NCBI GenBank assembly: GCA_040394475.1
Contig: JBEBSD010000049.1
Span: 1 to 46,613, forward strand
DNA from: JBEBSD01 sp040394475
Lineage (GTDB): Bacteria; Bacteroidota; Bacteroidia; Cytophagales; Spirosomataceae
Direction of reading: 5' to 3'
DNA: 46,613 nucleotides
The position numbers and the translations under genes were made by a program. Position 1 is the first letter of the stretch; each line of letters begins with the position of its first letter. Of the stretch, positions 8,009-17,043 are shown piece after piece. A model generated the notes under the pieces. That model worked only from the letters and a program-made list of their open reading frames with translations. It had not been told where the DNA came from and did no database searches.

Positions 8009-8647
8009 ATGATACAGTTTAAGCGTTTTGCCGTATTTTCCATAGTTGCACTCGCCTTCAGTTCCTGTCTGAAAGAAGACGAAGTAACCATACAGTACCC
8101 TGATCAGCTCTTCCGGCCCCTTTCGTTTTCTGCCGGTGTGGACGGGGCCGCTGTTTCGTTTAACTGGGTGCCCATAAAGAATGCGAGTTATTTACTGGAA
8201 GTAAGTCGCGACAGTTTTCTGTTTGAAAGGGAACTGCAGACACTTCCCATAGACGGGAAGTCGACTTATGTCTTGGAAGACCTGTGGAGTCAGACCCGCT
8301 ATTCCGCCAGAATAAAAGCAGTAAGCCGGGAACCCGGAATAAAAGACTCTGAATACCAGCGGCTGACATTTACAACGGGCGTCGAAAACCTGTTTTTTGC
8401 CCTCCGGCCGGAAGATATTTTTCCGGATAAGCTGGTACTTGCCTGGGAGCCCGAAAAGGTTGTTTCACGGATTGACGTGCTGGCGGACGGGACCCTGATC
8501 AAAAGCGCAGCCTTAACGGAGGAAGACATCGCCATCGGCAGCCATACCATAGCCGGGCTCACGCCGGATACCGAATATGTCTTCCGGATCTATCAGGATG
8601 AACGGCTGAGAGGTACGCTTACAGCAACAACACTGGCAGCAGAATAA
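8009..8647 (+). CDS. Small surface lipoprotein with two FnIII-like domains (pectin locus third component)
   Basis: This 212-residue lipoprotein has lipobox AFSSC (Cys20). Two fibronectin-III-like sandwiches can be seen: about residues 32-120 (FSAGVDGAAVSFNWVPIKNA ... YSARIKAVS) and about 125-210 (ending LTPDTEYVFRIYQDERLRGT). The N-terminal part resembles the start of longer DUF4957/DUF5123 lipoproteins that usually take this third position in pectin loci (recalled, not searched). Those carry a C-terminal beta-helix part that is absent here; the frame stops cleanly after the second sandwich. It probably acts as an auxiliary surface glycan-binding protein beside SusCD, in the position SusE occupies in the classical system. 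It could instead be a 3'-truncated gene. Confidence 0.65.
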   Translation: MIQFKRFAVFSIVALAFSSCLKEDEVTIQYPDQLFRPLSFSAGVDGAAVSFNWVPIKNASYLLEVSRDSFLFERELQTLPIDGKSTYVLEDLWSQTRYSARIKAVSREPGIKDSEYQRLTFTTGVENLFFALRPEDIFPDKLVLAWEPEKVVSRIDVLADGTLIKSAALTEEDIAIGSHTIAGLTPDTEYVFRIYQDERLRGTLTATTLAAE

Positions 8648-8733
8648 AGACGCTGGTGGCGAACGTTTTCTTGTGTACCCGGCAGGTTTGCGAATGAATC
8701 AACCGGATTTACCGTCTTAATAAAACTGGATGT

Positions 8734-10458
8734 ATGAAATCATTTCAAATGAATACCCGTAGCCTGCTTGCGGCTATGGCTGTAATGCTGTTTCCGTTGG
8801 TGACCCGCTCCCAGCTGCTGGAAAAAATCGACCGGGGGGTGGTCGCCACAACCATTGACGGTACGCATGCCTACGTCGGCTGGCGCCTGTTGAAAGAGGA
8901 CCCCGAAAATGTGACATTCAATGTTTATCGTAAAGACGTCGGATTTTCGGATTTCGTGAAGGTGAATCCGGAGCCGGTTTCGGAATCGACCGATTTTGTC
9001 GATACAACCGTTAAGGTGGGAAAGGGATATCGTTATCGTATCAAGACACTCGTCAACGGGAAAGAAACGGACACCCCCGGAGAAGCCTACGTATTTATGA
9101 TCAATGATAATCGCCCGTATTACAGCATTAAATTAAAGGATGACGTTGTTTTGAAAAGTATCGCGGCGGGAGACCTGGACGGCGACGGGGCCTATGACTT
9201 CGTACTGCAGCACCCCGGGTTCAATACGGATCCCTATCATGAACCCGGCTACTGGAGGCCCAGCCCGGACACCTATAAACTGGATGCCTATACTTCCAAG
9301 GGGAAATTTCTATGGCGCCACGACATGGGCTGGTCCATAGAGGCAGGGACCTGGTATGCCCCGTATATGGTGTACGATGTGGACGGCGACGGCAAGGCCG
9401 AACTCTATGCGAAAGCGGGTGAAGGCGACCCCCGGGAAATGGACGGGCGGGTTTTGCAAGGCCCGGAATACCTCGCAAAAATCGACCCTGTGACAGGCAA
9501 AATCGTTAAAAAAATCAACTGGCTGTCAAAAGAGGGATTTGACTCGTACAATTACTGGAGCCGTAACTTCCTGGATATTGCCTACCTGGACGGCAAGAAC
9601 CCTTCGCTGATCATGCAGCGCGGCACCTATACCATTATTAAAACAGAAGCATTGGACAAAGAGCTGAAGCGCAAATGGTATTGGGAAAGTACGGGCGAAT
9701 ATGCAAAATACAGAGGACAGGGCCAGCACGGTATTCTTACCGCAGACATTGACGGTGATGGCAAAGATGAACTGATCCCCGGAACCTATGCCCTGGACGA
9801 CGACGGCAAGCCGCTTTGGCATACCGGTTTGAAACACAACGATGTCGGCTATGTAGCGGACATTGATCCCTCACGGCCGGGCCTGGAAATTTTCTACGGA
9901 ATAGAATCCCGGTCTCCCAAAAACGGCGCCTGCCTGGTAGATGCCGCCACCGGTGAGATTATATGGGGATATCCTGAAAAAACGTTTCATGTGCATGGTC
10001 AGGGAATGGTTGGCGATATTGATCCCGATTACCCGGGAATGGAGTGCTATGCCGGTGAAGCCAAGGGCGGTTTTGAGTTTTTTCTTTATTCGGCAGATGG
10101 CCAGCGTCTGTCGGATAAAAAGGAGGTGATGGAGGGAAATCTCAGTCCGCGGGCATTGTGGTGGGATGCCGACGAGCTTAAAGAAGTGAGTATGAACGGA
10201 AAAATCTTTAAGTACAAAGGGGATACCCTGCAGCGGATTGAAGGAAAGGTTGTGCTGGTCGCTGACCTGACAGGCGATTGGCGGGAAGAGATCGTGACCA
10301 GTCTGCCGGGAGAACTTCGCATTTATTCTACGAACATTCCTGCTGCTACCCGGAGAACCTGTTTGATGCAGAACCGGCAATACCGGACCGGAGTAGCGGA
10401 TTCCTCCTCTGGCTATTACTATCCGGCACAACTGGGAATAACAGCCGGGAAGAATTGA
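8734..10458 (+). CDS. Rhamnogalacturonan lyase, polysaccharide lyase family 11
   Basis: This 574-residue secreted enzyme should cleave the rhamnose-galacturonate backbone of rhamnogalacturonan I by beta-elimination. It has a signal peptide (about 1-26). An N-terminal FnIII-like sandwich (about 30-122, RGVVATTIDGTHAYVGWRLL) is followed by the eight-bladed propeller typical of PL11. Calcium-type loops are visible: GDLDGDGAYDF (about 146-156), DVDGDGKAE and DIDGDGKDE. The diagnostic stretches FLWRHDMGWSIEAGTWY and AGEGDPREMDGRV are both present. Length is close to the family norm. It is the first of two PL11-type proteins in this locus and follows the surface lipoprotein by 86 bases. Whether it acts as endo- or exo-lyase cannot be told from the sequence. 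Confidence 0.93.
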   Translation: MKSFQMNTRSLLAAMAVMLFPLVTRSQLLEKIDRGVVATTIDGTHAYVGWRLLKEDPENVTFNVYRKDVGFSDFVKVNPEPVSESTDFVDTTVKVGKGYRYRIKTLVNGKETDTPGEAYVFMINDNRPYYSIKLKDDVVLKSIAAGDLDGDGAYDFVLQHPGFNTDPYHEPGYWRPSPDTYKLDAYTSKGKFLWRHDMGWSIEAGTWYAPYMVYDVDGDGKAELYAKAGEGDPREMDGRVLQGPEYLAKIDPVTGKIVKKINWLSKEGFDSYNYWSRNFLDIAYLDGKNPSLIMQRGTYTIIKTEALDKELKRKWYWESTGEYAKYRGQGQHGILTADIDGDGKDELIPGTYALDDDGKPLWHTGLKHNDVGYVADIDPSRPGLEIFYGIESRSPKNGACLVDAATGEIIWGYPEKTFHVHGQGMVGDIDPDYPGMECYAGEAKGGFEFFLYSADGQRLSDKKEVMEGNLSPRALWWDADELKEVSMNGKIFKYKGDTLQRIEGKVVLVADLTGDWREEIVTSLPGELRIYSTNIPAATRRTCLMQNRQYRTGVADSSSGYYYPAQLGITAGKN

Positions 10459-10520
10459 TATTCGCAGCGGATATAAGAGTAGTGATACTGATTATCAATC
10501 AATTGTAAATTTTCATACAG

Positions 10521-11822
10521 ATGCAAAAAATAAAAATGGCAATTTACGGTCAACACCGTACCCGTATGTTTGTACGGATTGTTTCAATGGCCGTTATGGC
10601 CGTCCTGGCAATGAAACCGGACATGTTGTCTAGTCAGAACCTCGCGTTTCCAGGAGCCCAGGGATGGGCAGCGACTACAGGCGGCGGACGCGGTGGGAAA
10701 ATCCTGAAAGTGACCACACTGAACGCCGACGGACCGGGGTCGTTTCTGGAGGCAGTGCAGGCAAAAGGGAAAAGAATTGTGGTCTTTGAAGTGGGCGGCA
10801 TTATTGATCTTAAAGGGAAGCTATTTTCCATACAGGAACCGTATCTGACGATTGCCGGGCAGACCGCGCCATCGCCGGGCATCACGTTTATCGACGGGGG
10901 AATTTCTATTAAAGCGCACGATGTGATCGTCCAGCATATACGGATCCGGACCGGGGCATCGCGCCATGAAGTAGGCTGGGAACCTGATGCCATGGCCATG
11001 AACGGCGCCTACAATGTGGTCATCGACCATTGCTCGTTTACCTGGGCGGTGGACGAAAACTGCTCTCCTTCCGGTCCGCGCTTCAATGGCAATACACCGG
11101 ACGAATGGAGGAAAAACACTTCCCACCGTATCACGCTGAGCAATAACATTATTGCCGAAGGGCTAAGCAATTCTACGCACCCCAAGGGGGAACATTCCAA
11201 AGGGACGCTTATCCATGACAACGCGACGGACATTCTTATCTGGAGAAATCTCTTTGCCAGCAACAAAGACCGGAACGCGCTTTTTAAGGGCGGCGCAAGA
11301 GGAGTCTATGTCAATAACTTCGTACATAACCCGGGTAAAAATGCCGTAAGATACGGTCTGGTGGACCAGGAGTGGGAAGGACATCCCCATGAAACCGGGA
11401 AAATGACCCTGGTAGGCAATGTGATGCAGCACGGGCCCAGTTCGGGGGACGTCCCCTTCCTGCAGATTGGCAATGGCCCGTGTGAAGCTTTTCTGGAGGA
11501 CAATATTGCCTTACGGGCCGATGGTTCCAAGGCAAAAATGTTCGTAGGAGACTCCCTGAAACTTGTGACTTCAAAACCGTTGTGGTACGAAGGACTGGAC
11601 GTCATAAAAGCCGTTGACGTGAAGGAAGACATTGTCAAAAATGCAGGCGCCCGCCCCTGGGACAGGGACGAACATGACACCAGGATTATCCGGGAAATGC
11701 TGGCACGCGAGGGGCGCATCATCGATTCCGAAAAGGAGGTCGGCGGCTATCCGGCGCATACACCGGCGAAAGCTTCTTTTGTCGAAAAAGAATGGGATCT
11801 GAAATACATGACCAGAAAATAA
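10521..11822 (+). CDS. Pectate lyase-like enzyme (PL1-type right-handed beta-helix)
   Basis: This 433-residue exported protein should cut the homogalacturonan part of pectin by beta-elimination. After a signal peptide (about 1-38) the mature protein begins with the family hallmark AFPGAQGWAATTGGGRGG (42-59). Further beta-helix signatures follow: VVFEVGGIIDL (about 87-97), TIAGQTAPSPG (110-120), and the DHCSFTWAVDENC segment (169-181) that carries the conserved Asp/calcium-site region. The parallel beta-helix runs to about 330. A short C-terminal tail ends the protein. It sits 62 bases after the PL11 gene and 50 bases before the fusion gene, so the lyases are very likely co-transcribed. Exact subfamily is not certain. 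Confidence 0.9.
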   Translation: MQKIKMAIYGQHRTRMFVRIVSMAVMAVLAMKPDMLSSQNLAFPGAQGWAATTGGGRGGKILKVTTLNADGPGSFLEAVQAKGKRIVVFEVGGIIDLKGKLFSIQEPYLTIAGQTAPSPGITFIDGGISIKAHDVIVQHIRIRTGASRHEVGWEPDAMAMNGAYNVVIDHCSFTWAVDENCSPSGPRFNGNTPDEWRKNTSHRITLSNNIIAEGLSNSTHPKGEHSKGTLIHDNATDILIWRNLFASNKDRNALFKGGARGVYVNNFVHNPGKNAVRYGLVDQEWEGHPHETGKMTLVGNVMQHGPSSGDVPFLQIGNGPCEAFLEDNIALRADGSKAKMFVGDSLKLVTSKPLWYEGLDVIKAVDVKEDIVKNAGARPWDRDEHDTRIIREMLAREGRIIDSEKEVGGYPAHTPAKASFVEKEWDLKYMTRK

Positions 11823-11872
11823 CAGCGGAACATTTACCGGTACAATTGCCTTTCTTTAAATGCCTACATCCC

Positions 11873-14296
11873 ATGACAAAATCCCCCCTGCGCGTACTTA
11901 TCCCTTGTTTTCTGGCACTGTGTGCAATAAGCTGTTCAGATCCGGGCGACGGACAACCTCTCGGATCTGAAGACTTTGTTCACATTCCTGAAACGTTTCT
12001 GCCCGCCGGAGGTGACTCCATCCGGGTAGCGGCATTTGATATCGGGGAGCACGTGGTAACCAATAAAGAATATGCACAGTTTCTGAATGCCACGGGTTAT
12101 CCTGCACCCATTCACTTTGAAAAGGGGAAAATTCCCCGGGGATTTGAAGAATATCCCGTTATCTATGTAAACCGGGAAGATGCCGACGCCTATGTAAACT
12201 GGTTGTCCGAGAGAGAGGGCAGGCAATATGCATTGCCCGGCACCAATCAGTATGTAGCAGCTTCCCGGCGCAAAGGCGGCAAGGCCCGCTACTTCTGGGG
12301 TGACGACGACTCCCTGCTTCACCCTGACAGCATTAACTATGACAGCGATGGTTCGCGTCTGTTCGATAACTGGAAGGAATACCTCAAACCTGCGAAATGG
12401 GGAATGAGAAATGCCTACGGGCTTTATGGGATGGCCGGTAACGTCTGGCAGCTTACGCAACAACTCCAGGACCCGGCAGTCAGTACCTTCAAATACAGGA
12501 TTGAGAAGCTGATCGATTTGGAACGGACGCTTATGGGCGGGTCGTGGGCGCGTGGTCCGGAGTATCTTGCCTTTGGAATGAAGGTATCGCAGTCACCCGG
12601 GCTGAAAGCGCCGGATGTAGGGATCCGGCTGGTGCGGGAAGCGGTGAGCGGAACATGGAAAACCGTGAACAGAAAACCCGTAGCGGTAAACACCCCGGAA
12701 GGCAACGTTGCGGTTAGCTGGGCGGTGCTGCGTGCCGATACGCCAGGGACACGGTACAATGTTTACAGGATAAAGTCCGGTAACAGGGACTCGGATGGCC
12801 TGAAGGTGAATGCACAGCCCCTGGCAGGTTCGTCATTGCTGGATACCGTAAACCTGCTTCCGGGAGCACGCTATCAGTACCGGGTGGCGGCAGTAGCTGC
12901 TGACGGACAGGAAGGCGCTTCCTCTGACTGGACCGGCGTGACGGTGGCCACTGAGAATGCTGCACAGGTCGTAACGTTTAGTCCGGTCTACCAGTTGCCG
13001 GGGTTTACGCCTGTATTCGGTGACCTGGAAGGGTACGGACAGCTGGGTTGTGTGATCCGGTTGGCCAACGGCAATACGGAAACTTCGCAGGATCCGGGCC
13101 ATCCGGTACAATTAGAGGCATTTACCTCTTTTGGGCGGTCGCTGTGGCGAAAGGACATAGCCGTGCATGGCAACATTTACGGCAGCGCAAGCAATTGCCC
13201 CTTCAATGTGTGGGACATGGATAACGACGGCCGGGCGGAAGTAATTACCCTGCTGCAGATCGGAGAGGTCAACTATGTAGCGATTCTGGACGGGATGTCG
13301 GGCAGGGTAAAATTCAAAACCCCATGGCCCGAAATGGCCTCGGATGTCTCCCGCTCTTCTACCCGCATACAGCTTTCAGTGGGTTATCTGGATGGGAAAA
13401 ACCCTGCTATTATTACGCAGACAGGCATTTATGAAAATGAAGTACTTACCGCTTATGACGCCCAACTCAACCACTTGTGGACGTACAACAGTTTTGGCGC
13501 CACCAATGGCAGCGGCGGACATAAAATTGAGATAGCGGATGTGGACGGCGACGGCCGGCAGGAAGTAGTATACGGCACCACTTGTTTAAATTGGGATGGC
13601 ACGTTAAGATGGTCCATTTACCGGCAGCATCCCGATATTATTTCGGTGCAGGACTATTTACCAGACAATCCGGGTCTGGAAGTGTTTTATCTGGTAGAGT
13701 CCAGTATCCATGCAGGAGCGTATCTGGTAGATGCTGATTCGGGCAAAGTACTCTGGAAAAATAACCGTGAGGATGACCGCAGATGGTCGCACGGCCATGC
13801 AGGCTGGACCGCCGATATTTGGGACGGTTCACCGGGTATGGAATGCGTCGTGAACCGGGCAGGACATAACGACCGCAATTTTGTCGTGTTTTCGTCCGCA
13901 GGCGCAATACTCCAGGAGCCGTTTCCGGCCGGCTATCTCCCTTTTGAATGGGATGGGGATAACACCCGTGAGCTGATCGGCCAGAACGGATTTGAGCTGG
14001 GAAATTGGGACGGGAAAAACGTGGTGGAAGTGCCGGGCGTGCACCCTAACCCGATTCAGGGAAGCAGGTTGATCTATACGGCCGATTTATACGGCGACTT
14101 TCGCGACGAACTGGTTGTGCTGACCAAAACCCCTGACGGGAAAGATGCCATCACGGTCGTCACCGCACCCGGTCCGCTGGATAAAAGATACATCGCGCCC
14201 TCCGAAGATATCTTTTACCGGCTCTGGCTGGCCCGGAACATGGGCGGCGGTTACCGATCCGTGTATGATACGCCCTACCGGGAATTGGAGGAATAA
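11873..14296 (+). CDS. Lipoprotein fusing an FGE-like domain to an FnIII domain and a PL11-like propeller
   Basis: This 807-residue protein begins at ATG 11873, chosen because it gives a clean lipoprotein signal (lipobox AISC, Cys21); the frame is open further up to 11792. Residues about 32-257 show the formylglycine-generating-enzyme/SUMF1 fold: FDIGEHVVTNKEYAQFLNAT, DADAYVNWLSEREGRQYALP, GLYGMAGNVWQ, LMGGSW and a final VGIRLVRE. This domain has no cysteine at all, so the copper-binding cysteine pair of true FGEs is missing. Residues about 258-360 form an FnIII-like domain, and about 370-800 a PL11-type propeller with DMDNDGRAE (448-456) and DVDGDGRQE (556-564) metal loops. A surface-anchored rhamnogalacturonan lyase or binder with a lectin-like FGE module is the likeliest role (inference). 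Sulfatase maturation is unlikely. Confidence 0.82.
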   Translation: MTKSPLRVLIPCFLALCAISCSDPGDGQPLGSEDFVHIPETFLPAGGDSIRVAAFDIGEHVVTNKEYAQFLNATGYPAPIHFEKGKIPRGFEEYPVIYVNREDADAYVNWLSEREGRQYALPGTNQYVAASRRKGGKARYFWGDDDSLLHPDSINYDSDGSRLFDNWKEYLKPAKWGMRNAYGLYGMAGNVWQLTQQLQDPAVSTFKYRIEKLIDLERTLMGGSWARGPEYLAFGMKVSQSPGLKAPDVGIRLVREAVSGTWKTVNRKPVAVNTPEGNVAVSWAVLRADTPGTRYNVYRIKSGNRDSDGLKVNAQPLAGSSLLDTVNLLPGARYQYRVAAVAADGQEGASSDWTGVTVATENAAQVVTFSPVYQLPGFTPVFGDLEGYGQLGCVIRLANGNTETSQDPGHPVQLEAFTSFGRSLWRKDIAVHGNIYGSASNCPFNVWDMDNDGRAEVITLLQIGEVNYVAILDGMSGRVKFKTPWPEMASDVSRSSTRIQLSVGYLDGKNPAIITQTGIYENEVLTAYDAQLNHLWTYNSFGATNGSGGHKIEIADVDGDGRQEVVYGTTCLNWDGTLRWSIYRQHPDIISVQDYLPDNPGLEVFYLVESSIHAGAYLVDADSGKVLWKNNREDDRRWSHGHAGWTADIWDGSPGMECVVNRAGHNDRNFVVFSSAGAILQEPFPAGYLPFEWDGDNTRELIGQNGFELGNWDGKNVVEVPGVHPNPIQGSRLIYTADLYGDFRDELVVLTKTPDGKDAITVVTAPGPLDKRYIAPSEDIFYRLWLARNMGGGYRSVYDTPYRELEE

Positions 14297-14417
14297 CGGG
14301 CTAGAGCGTAAGGTATACGGTTAAGATCCTTTCGATTCTGCCTGCACAGGGTTAGTGCAATAGTTATAAAACGGATTCTTTATCCTTTTTACTATAATCC
14401 TGTCAACCAGCATCCCC
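14297..14417 (+). other. Gap before the oligogalacturonate lyase gene
   Basis: These 121 bases hold no recognisable terminator or TAnnTTTG promoter. The longer spacing compared with the other gaps in the locus leaves open that the last gene has its own promoter. Confidence 0.3.
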
Positions 14418-15782
14418 ATGCATAATCGCCCAACCTTTACCCGAAGCATTTTCCCGCAGCTATCGCAGCGGGAAATCTTTTCCGTATTCCTGACCGCGCT
14501 GCTGTCCGCATTCTTTTTAACACACCCTTTTTTCTCCAACGCACAGATCGGCACGAGATTTCCGTCCGAGAAAAAGGTAGTCAAGGACCCGGTTACCGGT
14601 GTCGAACTGGTATTTCTCACCAGCAAAAAGGACGTCAAAGACTCGAAAATCTATCAGACGCACAACCAGTGGACCGCTGACGGGAAATGGCTGCTCTTTA
14701 GGTCTGACCGGCTGAACGGAGAAGCAATTGCTGTCAACGAGGAAACAGGCGACCTGGTTCAGGTTACGGAAGGAGGATATGCCGGAGGTTCCCTGATTAT
14801 TTCCCGAAAAACGATGACACTTTATGTCTTAAGAGCAGCAGCTGAATCTGGGCCCGGGGCTATGCACCTGATAAAAGTGGATCTCGGCAAACTTTTCGAA
14901 GACAGCAAAAACGGTAAAGTAGCCAAGGAAAGTCATTACCAGAAAATCTGCGGTACGATTCCCCCGGAGTACGAAGCACATGGCGACATGGCGTTGGATG
15001 CAGACGAAAACTGGATCTACTTCCGGGTCGGTAAGAAGAAAGCCGCTCAATACCTGCCGGCAGGCACTCAAATAGCACCGGACTTCGGGCCGAGAAAGAT
15101 GGGCTCCGGGCCGTCAGGGATTGCAAAAATCAACGTCAGCTCGGGTGAAGTAACTCCTGTTGTTTCGGTACCTTTTCAGGTAGGCCATATTCAGGCGAAC
15201 TTCTGGGTGCCGGGAGAAATTGTCTTTTGCTGGGAAACAGGAGGCAAGGCCCCCCAGCGTACCTGGACCGTGAGGTCCGACGGTTCGGATCTTCGTCCGC
15301 TCTATCCGGAGGCCGACTATGAGTGGGTAACGCATGAGGCAATATTCTCCCCGGATGAAGTGGCATTTGCCATCATGGGCGATAAAAAAGCCCGCTACAA
15401 GGGAGACGGCACATTTGAAGATGCCTCTGAATGGGGCCCCGGGGGAATTCGCATGAAGCCTTCAGGACTGGGAGTGATCAATCTCCGGACAAACGAAATG
15501 GTAATCGCCGGACAAGTTCCCAAAGGCGGGAGCTTCTGGCATGTGACAGGTTCTTCCGACGGAAAATGGCTTGCGGGAGACAGTTTTGATCGGAACATCT
15601 ACCTTATTGACAGGGAAACAAGTCAGTTAACACTGCTTTCTGCAGGCCATAATCGGAAAGCACCCGACCATCCGCATCCGTCTTTCAGCCCGGATGGCAC
15701 CCGGATACAGGTACAGTCCTCTTTCCTGTCGGAAGATGGAAGCGCGATGCATATCTGCGTGATCAGGCTTCCTGACAGGTGA
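14418..15782 (+). CDS. Oligogalacturonate lyase (PL22-like seven-bladed propeller)
   Basis: This 454-residue protein should split unsaturated or short galacturonate oligomers, products of the upstream pectate lyase. It has a long signal region (about 1-43, ending FFSNAQ), so it is probably periplasmic, whereas many enterobacterial relatives are cytoplasmic. The family opening IGTRFPSEKKVVKDPVTGVE is clear. Conserved histidines line up with those that form the manganese and catalytic site in PL22 enzymes: THNQW (His82), VGHIQ (His257 and Gln259), VTHEAIF (His306), FWHV (His375) and HPHPSFSPDG (His418, His420). WD-like SPDG/ADGKW repeats mark the blades. It is the last gene of the plus-strand pectin locus and converges on the acyltransferase gene. 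Exact ligand assignment is inferred. Confidence 0.82.
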   Translation: MHNRPTFTRSIFPQLSQREIFSVFLTALLSAFFLTHPFFSNAQIGTRFPSEKKVVKDPVTGVELVFLTSKKDVKDSKIYQTHNQWTADGKWLLFRSDRLNGEAIAVNEETGDLVQVTEGGYAGGSLIISRKTMTLYVLRAAAESGPGAMHLIKVDLGKLFEDSKNGKVAKESHYQKICGTIPPEYEAHGDMALDADENWIYFRVGKKKAAQYLPAGTQIAPDFGPRKMGSGPSGIAKINVSSGEVTPVVSVPFQVGHIQANFWVPGEIVFCWETGGKAPQRTWTVRSDGSDLRPLYPEADYEWVTHEAIFSPDEVAFAIMGDKKARYKGDGTFEDASEWGPGGIRMKPSGLGVINLRTNEMVIAGQVPKGGSFWHVTGSSDGKWLAGDSFDRNIYLIDRETSQLTLLSAGHNRKAPDHPHPSFSPDGTRIQVQSSFLSEDGSAMHICVIRLPDR

Positions 15783-15816
15783 TCCTCCTCAGGAGCTGCC
15801 TGAAAATCCGGCCCTG

Positions 15817-16905
15817 TTACTTTCCCACCGTGGCAAAACGGTAACGAAGCTGGTCCCCGATTCTTCGTTCTATCAGCTGAAAAGAGAAATGCGATAACAA
15901 TAGCGTTAATGCGGAGGTAAAAATGATCATCATCAGCGGCTCGACCTCAGTGATCCCGATCCGTCTGAAAACTGTCCCGGAGGCCACCAGCACCGGCAGG
16001 TGCAGCAAGTACACCGAATAAGAAATGTCACCCAGGTAAACAAGGGAACGAGGATAGCTTGCCTGCCTGGAGGTGCTGAAAAAAAGCAAGGCAATGAACA
16101 CAACGGTCATCGCCGCTCCCCATTCGGTAGGACCGTGCTGCCCGAAATAGCCTGTCAGTACCAGACCAATACTGGCGCTGACGACGACGCCGGTGAGATA
16201 GGAACTCCGGAAAACATTCTCCAGCAGCATTCTGCTTTTCGCAGTGGTGAAAAGGATTCCCGTCAGGACTCCGAACACAAAATTCCATACAATGGGGTTT
16301 GTGATCAGGTTAAGGTAGGTATAAGGAAACAATTCAGGTCGCAGCGGATCCAGGCTGAAGCGGGTGAAAACACTGGGAATCACGATCAGTACGATAGCCA
16401 TCACCACAAGAAAAACCGGCCATCTGAAACGTCCTAACGGCAACAAAGCGGCAATTACCAGGTAAAAATACATTTCGTAGTTGAGGCTCCAGCCCACCAG
16501 CAGAAAGGCATGGCCCAGGAAAGGAGGGTCTTCCGATACCAGGGGAAGGAACAGCAGGCTTTTGAGGATACGGGCGACGCTTTCGGGATAGTAGTTAAGC
16601 GCATTGATGGTAACATAATAACCGATTGTTACCAGGAAATAAGCGGGCCATATCCTGATGAGTCTTCGGATCAGGAAACGCTTGCTTTGCTGCAACCGGG
16701 CGCCGGTATCGCGCGGAGCAATAAGTACCATCAGGAATCCGCTGATTACAAAAAAAAGATCCACGCCGGCAGGACCGGAATTGAATACCAGATCCATCCC
16801 CTTTTTTGCCCAGTGCTCCGGAGGAAGCACGGTTTTTAAATGGTACACCATCACGAAAAAAGCAGCCAATCCTCTTAAAACCTGAACGATCTCAATTTTT
16901 CCCAT
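15817..16905 (-). CDS. Acyltransferase family 3 membrane protein (OafA/YrhL type)
   Basis: This 362-residue integral membrane protein belongs to the acyltransferase-3 family, which O-acetylates surface polysaccharides, lipids or exported sugars. It opens with the family motif VQVLRGLAAFFVMVYHL (Arg and His conserved) and continues with GPAGVDLFFVISGFLM at about 45-60. About ten hydrophobic spans can be followed to the end. There is no C-terminal SGNH domain. It lies in the opposite direction to the pectin lyases and converges with them. It is on the same strand as the second SusCD pair, 138 bases downstream of susD. The acyl acceptor is unknown, and a link to either locus is not shown by the sequence. 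Confidence 0.88.
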   Translation of the reverse strand: MGKIEIVQVLRGLAAFFVMVYHLKTVLPPEHWAKKGMDLVFNSGPAGVDLFFVISGFLMVLIAPRDTGARLQQSKRFLIRRLIRIWPAYFLVTIGYYVTINALNYYPESVARILKSLLFLPLVSEDPPFLGHAFLLVGWSLNYEMYFYLVIAALLPLGRFRWPVFLVVMAIVLIVIPSVFTRFSLDPLRPELFPYTYLNLITNPIVWNFVFGVLTGILFTTAKSRMLLENVFRSSYLTGVVVSASIGLVLTGYFGQHGPTEWGAAMTVVFIALLFFSTSRQASYPRSLVYLGDISYSVYLLHLPVLVASGTVFRRIGITEVEPLMMIIFTSALTLLLSHFSFQLIERRIGDQLRYRFATVGK

Positions 16906-16920
16906 TCAACGATACTCTTT

Positions 16921-16936
16921 GAGGCGGGGCCGCCTC
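16921..16936 (-). terminator. GC-rich hairpin after the second susD
   Basis: GAGGCGG (16921-16927) pairs with CCGCCTC (16930-16936) around a two-base loop as written, so a real loop would open a base pair or two. It lies between the minus-strand susD (stop at 17044) and the acyltransferase start. There is no U-tract on the minus strand. Weak terminator candidate. Confidence 0.35.
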
Positions 16937-17043
16937 CGGCTTTCATTTTTCGCAGGAAATTTAATTTTCAATTAATCAGTCAAACGACTCTTGCAAGCAC
17001 GCGAAAATATCACCAAAATACTTATTATCAATTACTTATATAA

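Noticed and set aside
11873..12650. Active formylglycine-generating enzyme for sulfatases
   Set aside because: The domain has no cysteine and lacks the copper-binding cysteine pair, and no sulfatase of the S1 type is in the window.
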